Part shown: positions 17,055 through 26,400 of the stretch, piece after piece
How the letters are laid out: each line of letters opens with the position of its first letter
Numbering within the stretch: position 1 is the first letter of the stretch
Assembly: GCA_015228935.1 (NCBI GenBank)
Contig: JADGCO010000001.1
Span: forward strand, 212,103 to 244,944
Direction of reading: 5' to 3'
Source: Magnetococcales bacterium
Lineage (GTDB): Bacteria; Pseudomonadota; Magnetococcia; Magnetococcales; DC0425bin3
Length of the DNA stretch: 32,842 bases
Notes under the pieces: generated by a model
The model's database searches: none
Told to the model about the DNA's origin: nothing
Seen by the model: only the letters and a program-made list of their open reading frames with translations
Program-made: the position numbers and the translations under genes

Positions 17055-17743
17055 TTTTTTCCCTCCTCACACCCCAGGACTGGCTTGCCATCGGGCTGAC
17101 CTTGCGTCTGGCCATGCTGACGGTGGTGATTCTGCTGCTTTTGGGAACGCCGTTGGCCTGGTGGCTGAGCCATGGTCGTTGCCGGTGCAAGGTGCTGGTG
17201 GAGGCCCTGGTGGCCATGCCTCTGGTGCTGCCGCCAACCGTCCTGGGTTTTTACCTGCTGGTCCTGTTTGCGCCCCAGGGATGGTTGGGCAAAACCTGGC
17301 TGGGGGTGACCGGGGAAACCCTGGCCTTCAGTCAGGCCGGTCTGGTCCTGGCCTCGGTTCTCTATTCGTTGCCGTTTGTGGTGCAGCCCCTGCAACGCGC
17401 TTTCGAAAACATGGGTCGCCAACCCCTCGAAGCGGCCTGGCTTCTGGGGGCATCCCCCTGGGATGCGTTTCGCAGCGTGGCCATCCCCATGGCGCGTCGC
17501 GGATACCTGACGGCGGCAGTCCTGGGCTTTGCCCATACCCTCGGTGAATTCGGGGTGGTGCTGATGGTGGGCGGCAATATTCCCGGTCGCACGCAGGTTC
17601 TCTCCATCGTGATTTACGAACATGTCGAAAACATGGCCTATCTTCAGGCCCATCTCCTCTCTGCCCTGTTGCTCGTCACCTCCTTCATTTTTCTGTTGTT
17701 GATCTATGTCATCAATCGTCCTGCCGATCCGGAGGCGGCATGA
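17051..17743 (+). CDS. modB: Molybdate ABC transporter permease
   Basis: The 230-residue inner-membrane permease is close to the family length. About five hydrophobic segments are seen, with the ATPase-coupling EAA loop EAAWLLGASPWDAFRSVAIP near residue 135 and the conserved GEFGVVLMVGGNIPG after it. The start is GTG 17051 overlapping the modA stop (GTGA); the stop overlaps modC (ATGA). Translation of the three mod genes is therefore coupled. Confidence 0.92.
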   Translation: MIFSLLTPQDWLAIGLTLRLAMLTVVILLLLGTPLAWWLSHGRCRCKVLVEALVAMPLVLPPTVLGFYLLVLFAPQGWLGKTWLGVTGETLAFSQAGLVLASVLYSLPFVVQPLQRAFENMGRQPLEAAWLLGASPWDAFRSVAIPMARRGYLTAAVLGFAHTLGEFGVVLMVGGNIPGRTQVLSIVIYEHVENMAYLQAHLLSALLLVTSFIFLLLIYVINRPADPEAA

Positions 17744-18429
17744 GCGGGTCGTTTGCCATTCGCTGTCACCTGCCAAGGCGTCATTTTTGTCTCGATGTGG
17801 CGTTGGTCATTCCGGCTCAGGGGGTGGTTGCCATAACCGGTCCGTCCGGGGCCGGCAAAACCACCCTCTTGCACTGGATGGCCGGTCTGGAAAAAGGGGG
17901 GCAGGGCCTGTTTGGCTGGCAGGAACACATCTGGCAGGATGATGCCCGAAGAATCAACATTCCCCCGCATCAACGGCGGATTGGCCTGGTGTTCCAGCGC
18001 CCCCGGCTTTTTTCGCATCTGAGCGTGAAAAAAAATCTGCTTTATGGCTGGCAGCGCACCCGGCCCGCCGAACGGCGGATACAACTGGACGCGGTGGTTG
18101 CGACTCTGGATTTGGCCATGTTGCTGGAGCGTCGGCCAGAGACCTTGTCCGGTGGCGAGCGGCAGAGGGTGGCCCTGGGACGTGCCCTGCTTGCCTCGCC
18201 CCGGTTGCTGCTCATGGACGAACCCCTGGCTTCCCTGGATACCGAAAGCAAACATCGCATTTTGACCATGTTACGGCATATTCAGCAACAATGGTCGTTG
18301 CCCATCTTTTACGTTACTCACCACAGGGAGGAGGTCATGCAATTGGCAGAGTGGCTGGTGTGCATGGCAGCCGGGCAGGTGACAGCAGAGGGGCCTTTGC
18401 AGGAATTGGTTAATAATGAAAAGTACTAA
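17740..18429 (+). CDS. modC: Molybdate ABC transporter ATP-binding protein without MOP domain
   Basis: The 229-residue ATPase drives ModB. Walker A is GPSGAGKT (near residue 35), the signature is LSGGERQRVALGRALL, Walker B is LLLMDEPLASLD, and the switch His is in YVTHH. Canonical ModC is about 350 residues because a C-terminal MOP domain binds molybdate and adjusts transport. Here the protein ends at ELVNNEKY just after the ATPase core, so regulation by internal molybdate through this subunit is unlikely. The TAA stop is followed by a strong hairpin region, with no sign of a broken MOP reading frame. Confidence 0.88.
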   Translation: MSGSFAIRCHLPRRHFCLDVALVIPAQGVVAITGPSGAGKTTLLHWMAGLEKGGQGLFGWQEHIWQDDARRINIPPHQRRIGLVFQRPRLFSHLSVKKNLLYGWQRTRPAERRIQLDAVVATLDLAMLLERRPETLSGGERQRVALGRALLASPRLLLMDEPLASLDTESKHRILTMLRHIQQQWSLPIFYVTHHREEVMQLAEWLVCMAAGQVTAEGPLQELVNNEKY

Positions 18430-18445
18430 AAGTGGTTGGGGGAGT

Positions 18446-18502
18446 CTGAGGGGGAGGCTCCGCCTGCCCCCTCAGCGGGGGTTTGGGGGCAGCGCCCCCA
18501 AA
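18446..18502. terminator. Two GC-rich hairpins between convergent modC and mobB
   Basis: Hairpin one is CTGAGGGGG...CCCCCTCAG (18446-18475), with an inner AGGC/GCCT stem. Hairpin two is TTTGGGGGC-AGC-GCCCCCAAA (18482-18502), followed by A residues on +, which is a U-run for minus-strand transcripts. It probably terminates mobB and blocks read-through from modC. Similar GGGGGC palindromes often recur as dispersed repeats in proteobacterial genomes. Confidence 0.65.
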
Positions 18503-18530
18503 AAAGTTGCCCATCCAAATATGATGCTCA

Positions 18531-19052
18531 TCAGACGGATGAACATGGAGAACGGTCCAGATCAAAATAATCCAGAATGAAACAGGCCACCCGTTCTGGA
18601 TCATCCAGGGGCAGAAGGGGCATTTCCGCAGAAACGCCGGGCGGTGGGATGTCACAGGCGATAGCCACCACCTGCCGCAGGGGTCGATCCGAAAATTTTT
18701 TATCTGCCCCAGAGCGATAAAGGGCAATTTTGGGGTGGGCGTGATCCATATACCCCTCGATCAGGACCAGGTCGTGTCCGGTCAAGCGGGCAAGGTACTC
18801 CTCCAGGGTTGGTGGCGTACCGCGTGGTTCCTGGATCATGAACCACAGGTCAGGCCCTGCAAAAAGCACGCTCGCAGCGCCGGCCTGTCGAAAGCGGTGT
18901 GTATCCTTGCCGGGAATGTCCGGGTCGGTCGCGTGGTGCCCGTGTTTCAGGGCGGCCACCCGCAACCCCTTGGCGTGCAAGGCGGCAATGACACCCGCCA
19001 TCAGGGTGGTTTTTCCGGTACCGCTTGCGGCGGCAAAGCCCATGACCTTCAT
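18531..19052 (-). CDS. mobB: MobB: molybdopterin-guanine dinucleotide biosynthesis GTP-binding protein
   Basis: The 173-residue protein begins MKVMGFAAASGTGKTTL, a P-loop typical of MobB. VAALKHGHHATDPDIPGKDT and HRFRQAGA near residues 32-58 and LVLIEGYMDHAHPKIALYR near residue 98 are family motifs. MobB binds GTP and assists insertion of the bis-MGD form of the cofactor, which DMSO reductase family enzymes need. I chose ATG 19052 because it matches the family start; a TTG at 19061 would add three residues. It converges on modC and diverges from the ATPase gene. Confidence 0.9.
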   Translation of the reverse strand: MKVMGFAAASGTGKTTLMAGVIAALHAKGLRVAALKHGHHATDPDIPGKDTHRFRQAGAASVLFAGPDLWFMIQEPRGTPPTLEEYLARLTGHDLVLIEGYMDHAHPKIALYRSGADKKFSDRPLRQVVAIACDIPPPGVSAEMPLLPLDDPERVACFILDYFDLDRSPCSSV

Positions 19053-19182
19053 GCTGGCCAACCCAATCTTGAAACCGGTTGATGATGATATCCTTGCATG
19101 TTACCATCCAGATGGTGTGTAAGCAATTATAAATTACGAATGATTTTTTTGCAGCGTTTGTATTTTGCGCGGAGGTTTGGTG

Positions 19183-20481
19183 ATGCTTAATAGATTATAT
19201 GTGAAAAATTTTAAAAATTTTCGCGATGCGGAATTAATATTTGGTCCTGTAACAGTATTATTGGGTACGAATGCTTCCGGAAAGAGCAATATTCGTGATG
19301 CCATGCGGTTTCTTCACGGTGTGGGTCGTGGATACTCTTTGGTAGAAATCCTTGGTGAAAAGTGGGGCCAGGGTGGATATCTGGAGTGGCGTGGTATACG
19401 TGGAGGAATACGAGAAGCTTGTCTTGGGGGAGAAGATTATTTTCATTTAACTGTATTTTTCCAATATCTTTATTATAATATTGCTGTTTATATAGGCCAT
19501 AAAAGGAATTTGGGATCGCCCATGATTATAAGAGAGAATATTTCAATACGTAATGATGCAAACCAATTTATTAGTATATTTAATACAATCAATGGTATCG
19601 ATAAAGATGACTCTCTAGGTTTTAATTGGCAAAATCAGATACAGGCACAGGTTTTATTTTATAATTCTGAACATGAGATTGAAAAAAAACAAATAAATTT
19701 TCCTCGGAATCGGCCTTTGTTAAGTCAGATTCCCGAACTGATTGGTGTTCCAATAGAGGTTCAACAAATTTGTAATTCTGTTCTGCACGATCTCCGCTCC
19801 ATCCGTTTTTTGGATTTTGACCCGGAAGCCCTGCGGCGTCCCTCTATCCCGGGACAATTGATCCTCGGTGACAAAGGAGAAAATCTGTCGTCGGTTTTGC
19901 AACATCTTTGCAGCCAACCCGATACCCGGGAAGCCCTGTTGGCCTGGATTCGGGAATTGATTCCCATGGAAGTGACCGATTTTCTTTTTACGGGCAATCA
20001 GGAGGGAAAAATTCAATTGACCCTGGTGGAAGCTGGAGGGCGACAGATTTCTGCCTACAGTGCCTCGGATGGCACATTACGCTTTTTGGGTGTGCTGGCC
20101 TCCCTGATGGGGCCGGATATGGCCAAGGTCCACTTTTTTGAAGAGCTGGATAACGGTATCCACCCCACCCGCCTGCATTTGCTGCTCGATATGATCGAAC
20201 GGCTGGCCGTTTTACATGACAAACAAGTCGTGATGACGACACATTCACCCCAACTGTTGCATTTGCTCTCCCCAGAATCTCTGAAACATGCTTCTCTCGT
20301 CTACCGGCACCCGGAGATCCAGGAGGGCAAGATCATTCCGGTTCTCGATATACCGGATATACGCACTGCCCTGGAACAGCAGGATTTGGCACGACTCATG
20401 GCCGGTGGCTGGATGGAAGATGCCCTCCACTTTGCCGACAACAATCTGGAATCGCCCACGGTCGAGAATGATCTAGAATGA
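19183..20481 (+). CDS. AAA/SMC-like (AAA15/AAA21, OLD-related) ATPase coupled to the CHAT gene
   Basis: The 432-residue cytoplasmic ATPase opens LNRLYVKNFKNFRDAELIFG, the RecF/OLD-type start. Walker A is G28-TNASGK-S35, the signature-like loop is YSASDGTLRFLGVLASL, Walker B is FFEELDNGIHP with Glu320/Glu321 and Asp323, and the switch is TTHSPQLL with His354. There is no TOPRIM nuclease domain and no other effector. ATG 19183 has GGAGG eight bases upstream. Up to about 19790 the DNA is strikingly AT-rich with rare-looking codons (AAT, TTT, ATA); after that composition returns to that of the neighbours, so the gene looks like a mosaic. The stop overlaps the TPR-CHAT start by four bases. Such ATPases act as sensors or motors in several defence systems, but no function is shown here. 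Confidence 0.8.
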   Translation: MLNRLYVKNFKNFRDAELIFGPVTVLLGTNASGKSNIRDAMRFLHGVGRGYSLVEILGEKWGQGGYLEWRGIRGGIREACLGGEDYFHLTVFFQYLYYNIAVYIGHKRNLGSPMIIRENISIRNDANQFISIFNTINGIDKDDSLGFNWQNQIQAQVLFYNSEHEIEKKQINFPRNRPLLSQIPELIGVPIEVQQICNSVLHDLRSIRFLDFDPEALRRPSIPGQLILGDKGENLSSVLQHLCSQPDTREALLAWIRELIPMEVTDFLFTGNQEGKIQLTLVEAGGRQISAYSASDGTLRFLGVLASLMGPDMAKVHFFEELDNGIHPTRLHLLLDMIERLAVLHDKQVVMTTHSPQLLHLLSPESLKHASLVYRHPEIQEGKIIPVLDIPDIRTALEQQDLARLMAGGWMEDALHFADNNLESPTVENDLE

Positions 20482-23400
20482 ATATATTGATCCTGATCAT
20501 CGGGATTGTTTGTCTGGGTACATGGGCGGGCGGTCACCGCGTGCAGGCCGAAGAAACGGCACCGTTTGCGACACAACCCACTCTTGAAGAGTTGCTGGAA
20601 CAAGGCAATCAGGCCATGCAGCAACGGGATTGTTCCCGTGCCATTACCCTCCTGACCCAGGCTATTGCCAGAAATTCCCAACACAGCGAAGCCTACCTGC
20701 AACGGGCACAGTGCTGGTCACAACAGGATCGCCTTCAGGAGGCACTGGCAGATGCCCGGCAGGCCGTGGTGCTGGCTCCAGACAACATCTCCGCTCTGAA
20801 TTCATTGGGATGGTATCTGATTCTGACCCGGCAATGGGCAGAGGCTCGCGAGGTGTTGCAGCGCGGACATGCCCTGGACCCCTGGGAGATGGCGCTGACG
20901 GTCAATCTGGGCCATGCCTGTCTGTTGCTGGGCGATGCGGCGACGGCACGCACATACTACGAAAAAACCATACCGCTTCTGCGCTCGGACCAGGAGTTCC
21001 AGGAGGGTCCGGCAGGCGATTTTGTCCTGTTCGGCAAAAACGGCTGGCAGCCAGAGCAGGTTGCCCGCGAACTGGCCTGGATGCGCCAGGCCTTCGCCGC
21101 CATGGCCCCACAACGGGCGTTGCGGGAGGAGATGCGCCAGAAACGGCAGGAGATTGCCCAACTGCTGCGGGACGACAAACCCATGGATGCTGCGCAATAT
21201 GCGGCAGCTCGGCAGGAAGCCATGCAGCTTGCCACGACGACCCTGGCCAGGTTCGAACAGGCCCTGGGTCCGGAGCATCCCGATGTGATCTTTCTGCTGG
21301 ATCAGATGGCATGGCTCCACGGGCAACAACTCCAGTACGCCCAGGCGGAAGACCTCTACAGGCGCGTCCTGACCCTGTTTGAAAAAGCCCTGGGTGCCCA
21401 ACATGTCCATGTCGCAGCGACCCTGTCCAACCTGGCCCGGATGCTCGACAAGCAAAACCATTCGACCGCAGCGATCCCCCTCTATCAGCGTGCCGTGACG
21501 ATCCAGGAAAGGTTGCTCGGGGTTCATCATCCACAGGTCGTGCAGCGTTGGCATGATCTGGCACGGTTGGCACTCGCCAACTATGAGTTCCAACAGGCGG
21601 AACAGATCTATCGGAATCTGCTGGAGCGGCAGGAGCGTGACCTGGGGGCCAACCATCCCGAAGTGGTCACAACCCTGCAAGCCCTGGCGGCAGGCTATGA
21701 TACGAGTCATCGTGCTGACGAAGCGGAACAGACCTATCAGCGTGCCCTGAGTGTGGCGGAAGCCGCCCATGGCTCCTCACACCCGGGCATCGTCACCAGC
21801 CTGCTGCATCTGGCCAGGTATCATGTTGCACGCTTTGCCTATGACAAGGCGGAACCGTTCTTTACCCGTGCCCTGCGAATCGAGGAACAGGCTTTTGGTC
21901 CCGAGGATCCCAGGGTGTACGGGATCCTGGTCGCTGTGGCCGGTTTTTATCGGCAGAACCATAAGGAAACCCAGGCCGCTGCCCTGTACGAACAGGCGTT
22001 GCGCATCCGGGAAAAGCAGCATGGCCCTGACCACCCCAGAATCGTCCCTGCCTTGCATGATTTGGCGGATGTGTATCGCATGGAGCGAACGCAGTACATC
22101 AAGGCGGAGGCGTTGTACAAGAGGGCGTTGGCCATTCTGGACAAGGATGGTTTTGTCAGGCGGCACAGCCTTGCCCGTGTCCTGCAAAACCTGGCCGAAC
22201 TGGCGACACAGCAGGAGCATTGGCCAGTGGCGGAAGCATACTACAAACGTCTCCTGACCATCCGGGAACAAACCCTGGGACCGGAGCATGCCGATGTGGC
22301 CGACACATTGTTCGGATTGGCGCGGGTCCTTGTCAAACAAGTCCACCCGGAGGAGGCGGAACCACTCTACCAACGTGTGTTGGCGATCCAGGAACGTTCT
22401 GGCAAAAACAGCAGCACACACGCCATGCGTGAATTGGCGCAACTGTACAACGCCCGCAATCAGCCAGATCTGGCGGAGCCATTGTTCAAGCGTGCCTTGG
22501 CAGTCGATGAAAAAATTTTTGGCCAGGATCGTGCGATTCTGGCCGGTCAGCTTGAGGAATTGGCGGAATTTTATAGCAAATACAACCGTTATGACGAGGC
22601 TGTAACATTGCTGCAACGTGTACTGGCGCTGGAGGAAAAACAGTATGGCAAGGATAGCATAATCCTGGCCCGCAAGCTGATGGCGCTGAGCGTGGCGCTG
22701 TATCGATTGCAACGGTATGCGGAAGCCCAACATGCCACCGAGCGGTTCAATGTCCTCATCGAGCAGAAATACGGTCCGGACGACCTGCGGTTGGCCCAAG
22801 GCCTGAGTCACCTGGGTGTGACATACATTGCGCTGCGGCAGCATGCGCAGGCCGAAGCGTCATTGCAACGTGCCCTGGCCATTCTTGAGAAGCGGCACGG
22901 TCCAAACCATCCCGATGTGGCCAACGTTTTGCAAAATCTGGGTTTTACCTATTTTGTCCAAAACCGGCATGCCCAGGCCGGCCCCTTGTTTGAACGTGTC
23001 GTGGCCATTCTGGAACAGGTGCATGGCCCGGAGCATGCGGCCCTGGCCGATCCGCTCGGTATATTGGGAGTCGGACATGTCAAACAGTATGAGTATGCCA
23101 AGGCCGTTTCCGTGCTGGAACGTGCCCTGGCCATACGTGAAAAAAGTGTGGCATCCACCCAGGCTGACCTGCTTGACCTGACCACCATCCTGAACAACCT
23201 GGCGGTTGTTTACGACAGGCAGGGCAAACATGCCAAGGCGGAGGCCCTGTACAGCCGCAACCTGGCCAACCTGGAGAAAATCCACGGTCCACAACATGTG
23301 AAGCTCGGGCTGGTCCTGAACAACATGGCGGCGATGTACAGGGAGCAAAGGCAGTTCGCCAAGGCGGAACCGCTGTTCAAGCGCGCTCTGGAAATTTATG

Positions 23401-26400
23401 AGAAAACAGAGGGTCCGGAGAGTCTCGGCGTGGCGCGGGTGTTGCACAATCTGGCAGCGCTCTATAACGATCATGGCCAACCCGGGGAGGCGGAGCCATT
23501 GTACCGACGCGCCCTGGCGATTCGGGAACAGAAACTCGGATCCGAACATTCCGACGTGGCAGCGACCCTGAGCAATCTGGGAGCATTGTATGCAGCGCAA
23601 GGTCGCCATGCTGAAGCGGAACCTCTGTACAAACGTGCCCTGGAGATCCAGGAACGCACGCTCGGACCGGATCATCCCGATGTGGCGATCAGCCTGAACA
23701 ACCTGACCAGGATTGACGAGGCGCAAGGCAAATTGGATCAGGTGGAAGCGTTGCGGCTCCGTGCGCTTGCCATCTGGGAAAAACGCCTGGGTCCGGACCA
23801 TCCCGACGTGGCCACTGGTTTGAACAATCTGGCCTCATGGTATGAGAAACAAGGGCGGTACGAAGAGGCGGAACCCCTGTACGCCCGTTCCCTGGCCATC
23901 AAGGAAAAACAACTGGGACCGGAGCATCCCGACGTGGCGCTGGCCCTGAACAATCTCGCGCACCTGAACAAGACGCTGAGTCGCTACGAGCAGGCGGAAC
24001 CCCTTTATAAACGCGCCCTGAGGATCCGGGAGCAGCGGGAAGGAGATCACCCCAATGTGGCTGTCACGTTGAGCAATCTGGCCTCCCTGTATCAAACGCA
24101 AGGTCGTCTGGAACAGGCGATTCCCCTCCTGGAACGCGCCCTGGCCATCCAGGAGCGCGTGTTCGGGCCGGAACATGAGAGCGTACTCTCCATGCAGAGC
24201 AACATGTCCGCCTGGTTGGATGCGCAAGGTTTGACCGATGTGGCAATTGCCTTGCAGAAACGAGTGTTGACGAGCCGCGAAAAGCGTCTGGGGCCACAAC
24301 ATCTCGATGTTGCCATCAGTCTGGACAATCTGGGCAGCATGCAGGTCGGGAAGGGACGACATGGTGCAGCGGAACCCCTGTTGCAACGTGCCCTGGCGAT
24401 CCGGGAACACCTTCTGGGTCTGCAGCATCCAGATGTGGCCATCAGCTTGAACAATCTGGCGGGATTGTATCAGTCATGGTTCATCACCAGTGCCACGCCT
24501 GAATATCTGGCCAAGGCGGAACCCTTGTTGCACCGTGCCCTGGAGATTCTGGAACGACAGTGGGGCACGGATCATCCGGTTGTGGCGGGCATTCTCGGCA
24601 ACTTGGCCACCCTGGAGCTGCTGCGGAAGCAGCCCCGTCAGGCCATGACCTGGATGACACGCAACATGCGGAGTACCGATGCATGGTTGGAACGGGTTCT
24701 TTGGGGCAGCAGCGAAAAAACCCGGCAGGCTTATCTGCGTCATGACCAGTCTCAGACCGATCTGTATTTGACGGTACTCTCCCGGTTGGCGGATGCGTCC
24801 ATGGCCCGCGAAGCGATGCTCTACTCCCTGCATCGCAAGGGGTTGTTGCTGCGCGTGGCCGCAGAGGTCAATGCCGTCACCCGCAGTGCCGCGCAGCCGG
24901 CTCTGCGTGAAAAGGCACAGACCCTGGCGAGCAGGAAAAAAACCGTGGCGCAATGGCAGTTCAGCGGCATGACGGACAAGACACGGCTGACGCACCTGCA
25001 ACAGGAGATCGACAATCTCGAAGCCGAATTGGGCAAGGAGGTACAGATCCTGGGACGCAACCGGCACCATGTCGAACCGGAACAGGTTGTTACGGCGTTA
25101 CAGCCTGGTGAAGTCCTGGTCGATTTTCTGGTGTTCCACGAAGTCGAACTGCCGCTGGCTGGTTATAGGAGATGGCAGGTCATGGCCATCGTGACCGATC
25201 CGCAGGCCACGCCCAACATGCGTTTGGTCACCATTGGTCCGTTGGAGCCGATTGCCACGTTGATCAAAACCTATCGGGAAACCATGGAACAGGCCGCTGC
25301 CGGCAGGACCATGGATACCCTGGCCAAGGCACTGCATGTTGTGCTTTGGCAACCCCTGGCACCCTTGTTGGCGGACAAGCGAAAAGTCTATCTGGTACCG
25401 GATGGGGCCTTGCATCTGTTGCCTTTCAAGGCACTCATGGACGCACAGGGACGGTATGTGGGGACCACCACCCGGCTTGTCACCCTTTCCTCGGTGCGGG
25501 ATCTGGTTCTGCCCCCCCTGACCGGTACAAGTACCGCCCCGGTCGTGGTGGCGGCACCGGATTATTTTGCCGGCCTGCCGGAGCCGGCAGAAAATGGCAC
25601 ACGTGGCACGCGCACCGGTGGCATTCGTCTTTCCGACATTTATTTCGATTATCTGCCCGGTACTTTGAAGGAGGGGCGTGCGTTGTCCGAACGGCTGCGT
25701 CAACAGCAGACGCCACCCATGTTGCTGACTGGTACCGCAGCCAGCGAACAGGCGGTCAACCTGCTGGCGGCACCCCGGATTCTGCACCTGGCGACCCATG
25801 GCTTTTTTCTCGATACCCTGGTACATCCCACGGAGGTACCGACGACACCCATGCCCACAACCCAGCGCAGTATGACACGGTTCGACCCCCAGGCAGCCAC
25901 GCCGCCAGCCGCCCAGGCGTTGGCCACCACTTCTGCCGCCAAGGATGCCACGCCGCCAGCCGCCCAGGCGTTGGCCACCACTTCTGCCGCCAAGGATGCC
26001 ATGCTGGTGGTCGCCGATCCCATGAACCGTGCCGGTCTGGCATTTGCCGGGGCCAATGCCGGTGTGCAGGGGATCAGGCAAAGCGACGGGACCGATGGAA
26101 TCCTGACTGCCGGGGAAGCCGTCAACCTGAACCTGGCCGGTACCGATCTGGTGGTGCTGTCGGCCTGTCAGACCGGCATCGGCGATGTACGCAATGGTGA
26201 AGGGGTCTATGGTTTGCAACGCGCCTTTCAGGAAGCCGGTGCCAAAGCCGTCCTCTCCACCCTCTGGAGCATCAGCGACGATGCCACCATGGCTTTCATG
26301 CAGGCATTCTACGACCATGTTCTTCGCGGCACCCCACCACAGGAGGCTTTGCAGACCACGCAGCACGCCTTCATCGACCATCCCCGCTGGCGGCATCCCT

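Noticed and set aside
18735-19082. Plus-strand open frame opposite mobB
   Set aside because: It is antisense to a clear P-loop MobB with family motifs.
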